Positions 47,401 through 58,300 of a DNA stretch of 64,000 nucleotides are shown one piece after another. The stretch spans positions 14,660,160-14,724,159 of the forward strand of contig NC_083601.1 of NCBI RefSeq assembly GCF_029168945.1. The letters are read 5' to 3'. The notes below the pieces were generated by a model, which saw only the letters and a program-made list of their open reading frames with translations, was not told the origin of the DNA and ran no database searches. Position 1 is the stretch's first letter; every line of letters begins with the position of its first letter. The translations under genes and the position numbers were made by a program. The stretch is from Cannabis sativa. Lineage: Eukaryota > Streptophyta > Magnoliopsida > Rosales > Cannabaceae.

Positions 47401-48600
47401 AAGTGATTCTATATAGGTACCTATAAATGATAAACATATTTGAAAAATATGTAATTTAAAGAGATCTCTATAAGTTATGTCAATATGGGAGGAAATTATC
47501 ATTTATTAAAATTTTTGTCGACAATAAATATTGAATGTTTGCATATGCAATAAATTAACATGAGATAGCAAGGATCATGGTATTAGATTTGTCGAGAATC
47601 ATCGACATACATTTTGATTTTTGGCCAAAATATTATGACGCAATCCAGGCAAATTTACTCACATAAAGTGAAGTAAGACCTGTAGGGTGTGCAAATAAAT
47701 ATTTCTAATGAGAAATTTGCATATATGTATTTGTACATAATGAATTGTTGTACAAAGTTTGCATAGACATGAGATTGATTGAAGTAAGGCTTAAATATTG
47801 AGAAAATATAATCATGATTTGATTATAGCCTGGAATATATTTTATGAGGATTTATAAGCGTCACATAAATGTTGCAACAAAAAATTATTTATTTGGAGCT
47901 CCTAATATAGTGAGAATTTGAAATAAGCCTTATCTAAAAATTCTAAAAGAATTTAATACATGTCTTAAGTGATATAAATTCAAAGTCGCGCGCACTACAT
48001 GACAAAGATCTTTGTATGAAATAAAGACATGTAAGTAAATAATTGTTTGAAAAATACGTATGGTTGTCTATGCAGTATAAATACGTAAATTATACGTTGT
48101 GATAGACTCTTGAAGAGTTTTTGATTAATTGAAGAACAAACTTTTATTTCTTTTGTATATCGAGAAATATTAAATGTATAAAGTTTGTTCATTAGTATTG
48201 AAGTCCTGAAGTACTTCATATGTATCAAGAATTATAGATATATGATCATTTGATATGGAAATTAAGATCATAAAACAAGATGGAATAAATATATGGTCTT
48301 GGAGTACCATCATTGTCACAAATGAAATTTATATTATCATTAATGTGTTGTGTTCATATCTACTTGAAATGTTAAATTTTAGTATGAACAAGATTGTATA
48401 TACACATGAATGATACAATTAGTTGGATAAATATTAATGTTCCACGAACCCCTCATCTATAATTTAGAAGTCCATACATACTCTGGAAGAGTTATAGAAA
48501 ATATATGATCAAAGATTATATATGGTGATATTTTAAAAGTGATAACAATAATCTTGTGAGATATATTATCACCAAAAGAATTATGGATCATATGTGCATG
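44401..48600 (+). other. Interior of dense short hairpins
   Basis: Perfect 7-12 bp arms recur every 30-80 nt. Examples: 45030-45037/45046-45053; 45077-45084/45089-45096; 45230-45237/45243-45250 inside 45213-45222/45318-45327 inside 45204-45210/45336-45342; 45486-45494/45526-45534; 45893-45904/45950-45961; 46285-46292/46361-46368; a 22-nt perfect palindrome at 46467-46488; 46928-46934/46940-46946; 47730-47737/47749-47756; 48134-48144/48180-48190; 48199-48204/48213-48218. Arm sequences all differ, but loops often read CCTGAAG or close variants. No ORF longer than about 80 codons exists in the region. Confidence 0.85.
44651..44904 (+). repeat. 39-bp tandem array, about seven copies
   Basis: Unit GATTATGCATCATCGATAAA followed by ATATTGCATATATCCTGAA, repeated with few changes and decaying at both ends. 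Each unit itself forms a hairpin (TGCATA ... CCTGAAG ... TATGCA), the same plan as the rest of the interior. Confidence 0.92.
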
Positions 48601-48626
48601 AGGGGGAGACATATTCATGTTGCACT

Positions 48627-48793
48627 CTTTTTCCCTTAGTTCAGGTTTTGTCCCAATGGGTTTTCCTGGCAAGGTTTTTAACGAGACAACTTGCAAATAA
48701 TTATGAATATGAAATATATATTGTACTCTTTTTCCCTAGCTCAGATTTTGTCCCACTGGGTTTTTCTGGCAAGGTTTTTAACGAGGCAACTAT
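48627..48793 (+). repeat. Direct duplication of about 70 bp
   Basis: CTCTTTTTCCCT.AG.TCAG followed by TTTTGTCCCA.TGGGTTTT and TGGCAAGGTTTTTAACGAG occurs at about 48625-48693 and again at about 48725-48790. A shorter echo near 49190-49240 precedes the polypurine tract. Confidence 0.85.
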
Positions 48794-48884
48794 AAATCAT
48801 GTTAACATACTTGCATTTTATGAAGCAAGTAGAGAATGTGTGTGAGTGAGAACATTGACATAGCATATTCGGGAAACATATGGA

Positions 48885-49170
48885 TTGCACTCAATAAAGA
48901 AGTATCAACCCAAGCAATTCTCTATGGATAATACTGCTTGCATCGTTCAACTAAAAGGAGGTACATTGAAGGAGATAGAGTTAGAACACATTCCACGAAA
49001 TTCTTCTTTATACGCTCCAAGAAAATACATATTGGTGTTCAACATATTTAATCAAGTGTCAATCTTGTAAACTTATTCACAAAGTTATTACCAACATCAA
49101 CATTTAAGAAGACGGCAGATAAGATCGAAATTCGTCGTTTAGAAGATCTCCACAAATGCCTAAATGAGGG
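48885..49170 (+). pseudogene. Decayed copia RNase H fragment
   Basis: SMDNTACIVQLKGGTLKE (48917 onward) resembles the DNxACIxxxKGG segment of copia RNase H. A following frame reads LFTKLLPTSTFKK, the usual C-terminal LFTKxLPxxxF motif, near 49068-49110. No RT, integrase or gag is seen before it. This marks the element's copia ancestry. Confidence 0.75.
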
Positions 49171-49260
49171 GGAGTTAGTTTACACTATACTCTTTTTCCT
49201 TTGATCAAGTTTTCAGCAAGATTTTTAATAAGGCAGTTATTATGGACATCCAATGGGGAG

Positions 49261-49513
49261 TGTTATAAATATTAATAATTATGTGGATGTCCAAATCTTT
49301 TATTTATTACCATTAATTGTAATCAACATTCATCTTTTTCTTAGTTTTCCTTTTTCTTAGTTTCTTAATATCTCACTCTTGTATTTGTATAAATAGGGGT
49401 TTACCCCATTGGAATAAACAACTCAGAAATTATTATTCACTTTCTCTTTCTCTCTTCATCTTCTTCTTCTTTCTTCTCATCTACTTTATATTATATTATA
49501 TTATTTTATAACA
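49261..49513 (+). repeat. 3' LTR of the non-autonomous element
   Basis: Same 253-bp sequence with four substitutions, directly after the polypurine tract and before CTCAC. Confidence 0.95.
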
Positions 49514-49537
49514 CTCACACATTATTATTTAATATAT

Positions 49538-49720
49538 GAGCATTGCTATTAGGCACCAGTGGTGCCTAACACCTTCTTGACATGTCGCGTTGAGATTGGC
49601 TAACGATATTCTCTAAAAGCTATTATATTAAATTATATGGGACCCGATACTTAGTTGGACTAATAGTGATATTGACACATAGGAGGGTGCTAGGCACTAC
49701 TGGTGCCCTTTAGCATTTCT
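49538..49720 (+). mobile_element. 180-bp MITE with 9-bp target duplication
   Basis: Ends GAGCATTGCTATTAGGCACC and the near complement of that at the right (GGTGCCCTTTAGCATTTCTC). Flanked by TTAATATAT on both sides, a perfect 9-bp duplication. It is the best-preserved copy of a family with relatives at 13.1-13.6, 49.93, 50.31, 50.83, 53.54 and 53.72 kb. Mutator-type by duplication length. Confidence 0.9.
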
Positions 49721-49927
49721 CTTAATATATGTCCTAATTTTTTACTACAATAACTTTTTAGCTTTAATTTTTTATTAAAAAATAATGAATAGTATCAATG
49801 CTACAACATAGCATCTATGCAAATTTCTAGAATAACATCTTCTTTTCTCTAATGGTATAGTATCTCAATGTTTTGCCATATAATATGTTTACCTCACCAA
49901 GCATCTTTTAAAGTGTTTCATAGGGGT

Positions 49928-50093
49928 CGAGATGCTCTTAGTAGTGTCCAACACTTTTTATAGGTGTCACCTTATAATTAGTCAGTGATATTCTCTAAAA
50001 CTTATATTCTTAAATTATATAGAATTCGCTATTTAATTACACTAATAATAATATGACACTAAAAAAAGTACTATTTAATAATTCTCTTTCCTT
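49928..50093 (+). mobile_element. Degenerate 180-bp MITE copy
   Basis: The middle (GTGATATTCTCTAAAACTTATATTCTTAAATT-type segment, CACTAATAATAATATGACACT) aligns with the copy at 49538. Ends are eroded and no duplication is visible. Confidence 0.6.
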
Positions 50094-50310
50094 AATGTAT
50101 AACTAACTAAATAATGAATTATTATAATTGAGAGTTTTCTTTTTTTTTTTTGAAAATTATAAAAACTAATAAAAGGAACAACCTAACCTTGTAATAAATG
50201 GAAGAAAGAAAAAAAATGGCATGGTGGGCCCCTATTAGACTAGTAGACTAGTACTCATATTTTTTTCTTACATTTATAAGTTTGCACTCTTTCTTCCTAA
50301 CTTTTGTTTT

Positions 50311-50493
50311 GAGCATTGCTATTAGGTATTAGTGGTGCCTAGCACTTTTTCGATATGTCGCGTTGCGATTGGCTAGCGATACTCCTTAAAAGTTATTATA
50401 TTAAATTATATGAGACCGAATACTTAGTTGAACCAATAACGATATTGACATATAGAAAGATGTTAGGTACTACTGGTACCCTTTAACATTTCT
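50311..50493 (+). mobile_element. 180-bp MITE copy
   Basis: Starts GAGCATTGCTATTAGG and ends CCCTTTAACATTTCT, colinear with the 49538 copy (GATATGTCGCGTTGCGATTGG in the middle, cut here for length). T-rich flanks hide the duplication. Confidence 0.85.
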
Positions 50494-50831
50494 TTTTTTT
50501 ATTTTTTTTTTTTTTATTTTTGTGTTTGAACTATAAATATTATTGTATACTTTGAATTTTTTACCCTACTATAAATATTCATCAAACTATTTACAGTATT
50601 ATAAAGTAATTATTCTGTCAAATTGTAATACCATGACAAATAAAATAATAACGTTATAGTTTTGACTATTCCTTCAACAATACCATGTGTGTGATGATTT
50701 AAAATAAAAGTATATATATTTTTAAAAATTATTAAGCTAGATAAACCCAATTAATGATTAAAAAATTAAATAAAACTAAATTAAAAATTTTAAATTAAAT
50801 ATATATAACACTAACGTGACAATAGTTTAAA

Positions 50832-51106
50832 TAAGAAGGTACTAGTAGTAATTAGGATCTTTTATAAGTGGGCATTGTACAATTGCTTAGCGATATTTTC
50901 TAAAGGGAAATTTGCGGCAGAAGTATCCGAAAATATCGCTTTTATACAGATTAGTCTTCAACTTTCAAAAATAGCAGTAATAGTCCTCAAATTCACGTTT
51001 TTTATAAATCTGTCAATACCCAATTTAATAGCTTTGTTAAGTGCTAACAAGAATGCCACGTGTCAAAAGTTTATTGGTCCACATCATAATTTTAATTAAA
51101 AATTAT

Positions 51107-51139
<33 letters not shown>

Positions 51140-52235
51140 CTTTAATATTCTTTTTATTTCTTTATTTTTTTTTGCTGAGATTCTTTTTATTTATTTTATT
51201 TTTATTATTTATATCTCTCGTCTTCTTCTTCTTATGGAAAATACACACCATGGCCACATAAGCTCACTGCCCATCCGATCTGCAGAACTAGCCAGCTTTT
51301 TATTTTTTATTTTTGCAATCTCAGTGCTCATCATTATTTCTGCTCTCCCATTGATTGATCCAAAATAAAAAATCTGTAGGTTGTCTCGGCTTCGAAATGC
51401 CCAGACCAGAGCCATCGATAGTGAGGCTTTGACGACGTGGGTACATACAGGGGCCAAAGATCACGAGGAGAGAAGAACATCTCAGCCTCGGTACGGTCAA
51501 GTCTCGTTACCAGAGGAAGAACATCCAGCCCTTGGCACAGTCGTCGGCCAAAGCTTTGGCCAGATCTAGTCAGATCTCGTCGCCGATGGAAGAACAAACC
51601 TATTCCCAACACAATATAGAGAAGGAGAACGAGAGAGATATTTGAGGCTTTCGTGTTCTCAAGCATGGGGATAATGGAGTAGTGGTCCGTTTAGGGTGAG
51701 GGTGTCCGGAGCATAGTTTTTTGTCGTGAGAGTTGGGGTGTGACTGGTTCATCTTCTGGATCGTCGGATGTGGGTGGTGGTTCACTAGTCCCTGGGTAGC
51801 AAGAACAACAAGAAAATGAAGAAGAAGAAAGAAAGAAAAGAAAAAGAAAAAAAATAATTAATTTTGTATATACTTTGTATTTGCATTTTTTTATTTATTT
51901 TTAATTAAAATTATGATGTGGACCAATAAACTTTTGACACGTGGTATTTTTGTCAGCACTTAATAAAGCTGTTAAATTGAGTATTGACGGACTTACAAAA
52001 AATTCGAGCTTGGGGACTACTACCATTATTTTTAGAGGTTGAGACTAATTTGTATCAAAGCGACATTTTTAGAGATTTTTGCCGCAAATTTCCTTTTCTT
52101 AAAAGCTATCTTTTTAAGTTATATGAGATTCAATATTTAATTACACTAATAGCAGTAAGATACTGCTTCAAAAATATAACGGTATGACACCGATGAGAGT
52201 ATTAGATACTAATAATATCTTTTAACAGTTCTTTT
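50832..52235 (+). mobile_element. 180-bp MITE copy interrupted by a MULE
   Basis: The left part (to 50904) ends GCTTAGCGATATTTTCTAAA. The right part (from 52094) starts TTTTCTTAAAAGCTAT and runs to TTTTAACAGTTCTT. Removing 50905-52093 restores the order seen in intact copies, so the insertion is younger than the MITE. Confidence 0.7.
50905..52093. mobile_element. Non-autonomous MULE with about 210-bp inverted repeats (1.19 kb)
   Basis: Ends GGGAAATTTGCGGCA / GCCGCAAATTTCC. Inverted arms run about 210 bp, 85% or so alike by eye (shared: CACGTGTCAAAAGTTTATTG and its complement). Flanks TTTTCTAAA and TTTTCTTAA fit an 8-9 bp duplication with one mismatch. The GGGAAATTT tip resembles the MULEs at 34-43 kb, but the rest differs. 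The GC-richer centre (51400-51620) could be a captured host fragment; its short frames match nothing I recognise. Confidence 0.82.
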
Positions 52236-52383
52236 TAAATAGCTATATTAGTATTTTGTTTGTTACATGATAAACTTAATAAAATGACCATCTCATCATA
52301 ATATTGTGAATAGTTCAAGAACTCTTATTAAAAAATTCAGGTACGACAATACATAAATCATAATTAGAGAGTAAAATTCTTAA

Positions 52384-52782
52384 GGCTAATTAGCAATTTT
52401 TTCTTCCGAACTTTGACATATACCAAATCATGCTTCTTGAATTTTTTTGACCGTTAAAAATTCTCCATGAACTATTGAGATTGTTAGATTTAATGACTTT
52501 TGTCTAATTTTATTCAATTTTACTATATCAGTAATTGTTTATGTACTAAACCATGCTTCCTAGACTTTGATATCTATCAAATCATGTCCCTCAAACTTTA
52601 ATATGTAATAAATCATGTCCTCTGAACTTTTATCCATGTTAGAATTTTTTTACTAAAATTAGATAAAATTCTTTAAATCTAACAATCTTAATAGTTTAGG
52701 GGGAATTTTTAACGATTAAAAAAGTTCAAAAAACATGATTTAATACATATTAAAGTTTGAGAAGAAAAATTGCTAATTAACC
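52384..52782. mobile_element. Palindromic MITE, 400-bp family, copy 4
   Basis: GGCTAATTAGC to GCTAATTAACC with full-length inverted arms as in copies 1-3. Flanks AATTCTTAA (52375-52383) and GATTCTTAA (52783-52791) give a 9-bp duplication with one mismatch. Confidence 0.9.
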
Positions 52783-52791
52783 GATTCTTAA

Positions 52792-53539
52792 GTGGTTTTT
52801 TTTTTCTTCTAGGAATAATATATATCTAGACTGCTGGCTTCCACTATACATTTTATTTTATTTTTATAATTATAACATGTTTGCCACGCAAAGTATTAAT
52901 AAATATGGAAGACCCGGAAAAACTAAAAAAAAATCAAATATTAACATGCTTTAGATTTACACTGCCAGCACATGTGTAGAGTTTTTGATACATAGGACGT
53001 TATATTATAAATAAATATAATTGTTTTAATTGTTTTAGCAAAGCATCATGTATAACTTAATTAAAAAAAAAAAGTGTTGTGTAGTTGTTTTTCCTTAATT
53101 ACATTTGTAGCAGTTAACAATAAAACAGAGATCATTTCTATTATCATAAATATGATAAAAAAGTTGTTAGACATATTATATTATCGTTGGCCAATTTTAT
53201 ATTTTGAATCAAATATAATGCAATTCTTACAACAATTTAAATTCAATTCACAAAAATATAAATTACATCGATTATTTTATTTTATTTTAATATTAAATAG
53301 TACAAAATAACTTTTTTAACTTCGTCAAATTAATAAATCACTTAAATACTTAAATGATAGACACGTGGCTGTAATTATTAATCTATTATGGATAATTTAT
53401 TAAGTATTATTATTGAATACAAGTGGTGCTCATCATATTTTAGATGTGACTCTGTACAATTAATTAATAAATCACTTAACTACTTAAATAATAGGTACAA
53501 GGCCGTAGTTATTGATTGACTATAGATAGTTTGTTAATC
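52792..53539. other. AT-rich intergenic region, nothing recognised
   Basis: No ORF of interest. From about 53330 the sequence begins to resemble a tandemly repeated fragment of the 180-bp MITE family (AATAAATCACTTAA occurs twice). Confidence 0.45.
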
Positions 53540-53712
53540 ATTGTTATTGAACACGAGTAGTGTCTATTATATTTTAGATGTGACTCCTTACGATTAGTTA
53601 ACGATATTTTTTAAAAATTATTATATTGAATTATATAAAATTCGATATTTAATTGTACCACTAGCAATACAATACCTAAGATGGTACTAGGCACTAGTAA
53701 TACATTTTAGCA
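53540..53712 (+). mobile_element. Degenerate 180-bp MITE copy
   Basis: Runs from TTGTTATTGAACACGAGTAG to CACTAGTAATACATTTTAGC, colinear with the copy at 49538 (GTTAACGATATTTTTTAAAA, GGTACTAGGCACTAG). It abuts the next copy head to tail. Confidence 0.65.
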
Positions 53713-53721
53713 TTTTTCTGT

Positions 53722-53901
53722 GAGTATTGTTGTTAGACGCTAGTAGTGCCGAACACCTTTTATAGGTGGGGCTCTATTATTGGTTAGCGATATTTCTTAA
53801 AAGCTATTTTTTTAAATTATATAGGACTCAATACTTAACTATACCAATAACGATATTACACTAAGGAGAGTACTAGGCACCAATAGTATTTTTTAGCAGT
53901 T
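53722..53901 (+). mobile_element. 180-bp MITE copy
   Basis: GAGTATTGTTGTTAGACGC to TTTTTTAGCAGTT. Flanks TTTTTCTGT (53713-53721) and TTTTTCTCT (53902-53910) give a 9-bp duplication with one mismatch. The left duplication lies inside the preceding copy, so this one inserted into or beside it later. Confidence 0.8.
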
Positions 53902-53910
53902 TTTTTCTCT

Positions 53911-54479
53911 GCTGCTACAACTGCTTTGAAGGCATTATTAGTACCTCGTGTAGCTCAAGCTGTTGATGTTTTTTAAGAAATGCTTCTCTGTCTCCGCCTT
54001 GGCTTCTTTCATATTCAGACGTAAGTGTAAGTGATGTTTAGTTTGGTGGAATGTAATAGTAATGGTAATGATAATAGTAATGCAATGAAATAAGAATAAT
54101 AATAAGAATTAATTAAAATGTTTGGTTTGTTATTAGAATAAATATTAGAATAAATGATAAATTGACAAAATTATTTAGTACTTTAATTTTTATATTTATT
54201 TAAAAAAAGGTATTAGAGTCATTTTAATTTTACTTTATTTAGTTTTTTGTGATGTAATCCTCATTACATAACTTTTCTCCTGTAGTGGAGATTCCATTGT
54301 ATAATATAATTATGATTACAATGTAATTCTATTACATTATTTTTAAAAGGAAAGCAATTATTATAATAGATAATTTAATTACAATTTCTATTATAACAAA
54401 CCACCATTCAACAAGTGTGGAGCTCCTTTACTATTATTTTTATTTCTCAATGTAATAGAACTAGCAGTTATGCTGTTCA
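53911..54479. other. Intergenic, possible MITE at about 54030-54420
   Basis: A short gene-like stretch (CTGCTTTGAAGGCATTATTA onward, stop at 53972) has no recognisable family. From about 54030 the sequence is rich in TAATAGTAATGG-like motifs, with opposed ends (TTTGGTGGAATGTAA; TAACAAACCACCATTC), suggesting a decayed MITE. Confidence 0.35.
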
Positions 54480-55300
54480 TTTTTTTTAGCTAAACTTGCT
54501 GTAGGAATTAATACCTACACCTCAGCAAGAGAAAAATCAGGAAACCAAGGTCAATTAATATCTTTATGACTCAGTCAAAGCACCTTTTGACTCTCTGCAT
54601 AAAAAGCCAAACGACAGCCCCTTTAAGCAGTGCTACAAGTCGTTTGAATTAAATAGAAAACCCTAGATTTTAAATTAGTCATATATATACTATCTTTTCC
54701 ACAAACATTCAATACACAGCCCTACTAAATACCCTAGCCGTTCTCCTTTGTTCTTCTCTGAAGAACATAGGAAAGACACAAGCAAAAAACCAACCCAGAA
54801 AATTAATCTCCCAACCCAGAAATTAACCCCAACAGAAGAACAAAACAACCCAGAAATTAATACGCTCAGCCCAGAAAATTTCCTCTACCCAGTTCGAATC
54901 AATCCCAGAACCAAGCCAACTTCTTCGATGTTCTTCACTGAAGAACACAAAGAACAGCAGAGATAAAACCCAGAAAATAACCCCTTCCCAGATCGGTTTA
55001 ATACCCCAGAAATCACATACACACATAAACACAATATAGAAAAAAATGCAGAAAATTTAAAGGAAAGAATGCACCGGATTTATAGAGGTTCCCCGAAATT
55101 GTGCAGGTACGTCCTCTTGAGCTCGCCTCGATTCACTATCAATGATCAGAGTTTACAATGGCTGGGATTTCAAACACACAGGTATGAAATGATATCCCTA
55201 ATATTTACAATGCTTTTCTCCTCTCTTTTCTCTCAGTTTATTCTCTCTAACACTAGTGCTGATGGTGTTTTCTTTTCCCTTTGTGCATGAACAACTCCCC
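54480..55300 (-). repeat. Copia-LTR-like segment
   Basis: Read on the minus strand, the segment around 55130-55076 (AGTGAATCGAGGCGAGC ... GGACGTACCTGCAC ... CTCTATAAATCC) has the layout of the R/U5 part of Tork-type copia LTRs. An 8-bp hairpin TGTTCTTC/GAAGAACA occurs twice (54750 and 54930). I cannot set TG/CA ends or a duplication. Short frames here are not credible genes. Confidence 0.4.
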
Positions 55301-55394
55301 TCTGAGTTTGGATCTCCGAACCCTGTAGTAGCTATAATAACTCCCCTCTAATATTTATAGGCTCCTTTTTCATTAACTTCAGCTCCTTCAATTT

Positions 55395-58300
55395 AAACAT
55401 AAAGCCTCTAATAACTTCTGTAGTAGCTATATATTCAGATTCAGTAGTGGACAACGCCACTACTGGCTGTAATTGTACTTTCCAACTAGTACAATTCCCC
55501 CCCGTTAAGAAAAAGTAGGCCGAAGTAGATCTTCTAGTGTCCTTGTCCCCCGCATAATCCGCATCTGTGAACCCTTCGATGTTCTAATGTGTTTGGTGAC
55601 CCTAATAGACCAATCCCAACTTAGATGTACCTTTTAAGTATCTCATAAGCCATTTCATGGCTTTCCAATGCTACTTTCCAGGACTAGACATGAACCTACT
55701 TAGCACACTGATTGCATAAGCAAGGTCAGGTCTAGTACTAACCATCAAGTACATTATGGACCCCACTGCATTAGAGTAGGGAACATTCACCATCTCTTCT
55801 TGCTCTAGCTTGGTCTTAGGGCACATAGATTTAGACATAAGGCATTGGTTGGTAATCGACAGTGAAACAACCTTTGAATCTTTCATAGAAAACTTTTCTA
55901 TGATCTTGTTGATATAGTCTTCTTGATGTAGCATGAGTTTCCATTTGCCTCTATCCCTTAGAATGTTGATCCCCAAAATCTTAGTAGCCACACCTATGTC
56001 ATTCATTTTAAATTCTGACTTGAGCAAATCCTTGACCTTGTTGACATTTGACCTCTCCTTGCTAATTATTAGCATGTCATCTACATAAAGTAGCAAGTAG
56101 GTGAATTTAGCAACTTCTGAACCTTTAAAGTACAAACAGTGGTCATATAGCTTCTATTGAACCCCTGTTTGGTCATAAAGGTGTCAAACCGTTTGTTCCA
56201 TTGTCTCGGGGATTGCTTCAATCCATAAAGAGACTTGTCAAGCTTGCAAACATGGTCTTCCTTGCCTTTAACCACAAACCCCTTTGGCTGCTCCATATAG
56301 ATGTCTTCTTCTAGGTCCCCATGTAGAAAAGTCGTGGTCACATCCATTTGGTCAATCTCCATGTCAAACTGAGTAGCTAGTGCGAGCATCGACCTTATAG
56401 TCTTATATTTCAACACTAGTGAAAATATTTCTGTGAAGTCTATCCCTTCTTTCTGTGTGAACCCTTTTGCTACCAATCTCGCTTTGAACCTTATCGGTTC
56501 ATCCTCGGTCCTCCCTTCCTTGACTTTGAAAAGCCATTTGCAAGATACCACACTCTTGCCATCGGGTCTAAGTACAACTCTCCAAGTCTTATTCTTTATG
56601 AGAGAGTACATTTCCTCCTTCATTGCTTTCAACCAAGCCTTGTAGTTTCGGTCTTTGAGTGCTTCTTCATAAGATTGTGGCTCATAGATCTCAGCTTTAA
56701 GCTTGCACATATAGGCATAGGCAATACTCTCATCCCACACATTGTAACTGTACTTCTGGTTCGGTTTAGGGACTCTTTTAGCTCTATCTCTTGTAAGCTG
56801 ATATTCTGTGAGGTCTTCCCGATTCCCGTCTTCTTCATCTTGAACTTCATCTTCCACCTGAACTGGTTCCACCTGATTTTGGTGCTTCTTGAGGTTCCAT
56901 TTGAATTGGTTCCACCTGATCTGGATTCGGTTCCACTTCAGTTGGGCCGGTTTGAGAGACTCCAATAGATGTACCTGTAGGGTTAGTTTCTGTGGAACCT
57001 GCATCAAGCTCATTAGTATCTTTACAAGGAAAATCATTTTCTTGAAAAATCACATCTCTACTAATGAGAGTTTTGAAACCTCCTTTCCCTTTTACCCATA
57101 ATCTATAGCCCTTTGCACCCTCGGGGTAACCTAGAAACACACATTTTAGAGCCCTTGGCTCTAACTTGCCTACACTTTGATGTGCATAAGCTGCACATCC
57201 AAAAACTTTCAAATTAGACAAGTCAGGTGGTTTACCAGTCCACCTTTCTTCAGGAGTTTTACCTTCAATTGCACTAGAGGGACTTCTATTGATTAGGTAT
57301 GTAGCAGTGACAACTACTTCTCCCCAAAATCCATTTGCGAGCCCGGCATTGAAAAGCATACACCTTGCTTTGGTCAATATGGTTCTATTCATCCTTTCAG
57401 CAACACCATTTTGTTGAGGAGTTTTCCTCACGGTCCTATGCCTTTGGATTCCATTGTCTTGACAGTAACCTGTAAACTCATCATTACAAAATTCTAGGCC
57501 ATTATCTGTTCTTAGGGTTTTCAATTTCCGGTTAGTTAGGTTTTCAACAAGTAATTTCCAATGTACAAATTTTTGAAAAGCCTCATTTTTATGCTTTAAC
57601 AAATAAACCCAAACCTTCCTAGAATAATCATCAACAATAGACAAGAAATAGGCACTACCCCCAAAAGTTAGGGTTTTCTCGAGACCCCACAAATTCGAAT
57701 GAACATAATCTAAGATACCATTTGATTTGTGTGTGCTAGTTTGAAATTTAAGTCTATGATGCTTTCCTAGTACACAAAATTCACAAAAATCTACCTTGGT
57801 TACCTTGTCCTTACCAAGTAGCTTTTGTTCACTCATAAGTTGTAGCCCTCTTTCACTAATGTGTCCCAACCTTCTATGCCATATGATAGCCTTAGTGTCT
57901 TCCGTCACATGCTCCTTGGCGTTGTGGCAGCAAGCTACGGGGCTTCCTTGGAAGTAGTATAGACCACCATTTTTGTGTCCTTTGATGATAGTCATAGAAC
58001 CCTTTGCCAATTTTATTTTACCTGCCTCAATTTTGCTAACAACACCAAGATCATCAAGTACACTAATAGAAATTAAATTTCTAGATAAATCAGGAACATA
58101 TCTAACATTGGTTAAGGTTCTAATAATGCCATCAAACATTTTAAAATTAATAGAGCCTAAACCTTCAATGTTGCATGTTTGGTCATTCCCAAGAATGACT
58201 TTGTCCCCTCTAGATTCCCTGTAATCAAACAAATAAGACTTATTGTTAGTCATGTGAAAAGTACAACCCGAGTCAATAATCCAATCATCTTTAAAAGATG

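Larger units (their letters stand above)
44071..49513 (+). mobile_element. Young non-autonomous LTR retrotransposon with a hairpin-packed interior (5.4 kb)
   Basis: Two 253-bp LTRs (44071-44323, 49261-49513) differ at 4 positions. A perfect duplication CTCAC flanks the element (44066-44070 and 49514-49518). Downstream of the 5' LTR comes CGTTATCAGCACGAG, the expected primer-site position, and upstream of the 3' LTR CAATGGGGAG, a polypurine tract. The interior lacks gag and pol except a decayed copia RNase H near 48885-49170. It is instead filled with short perfect inverted repeats (about 44.4-48.6 kb) and a 39-bp tandem array. Nearly identical LTRs with no coding capacity imply mobilisation in trans. 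Confidence 0.92.
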
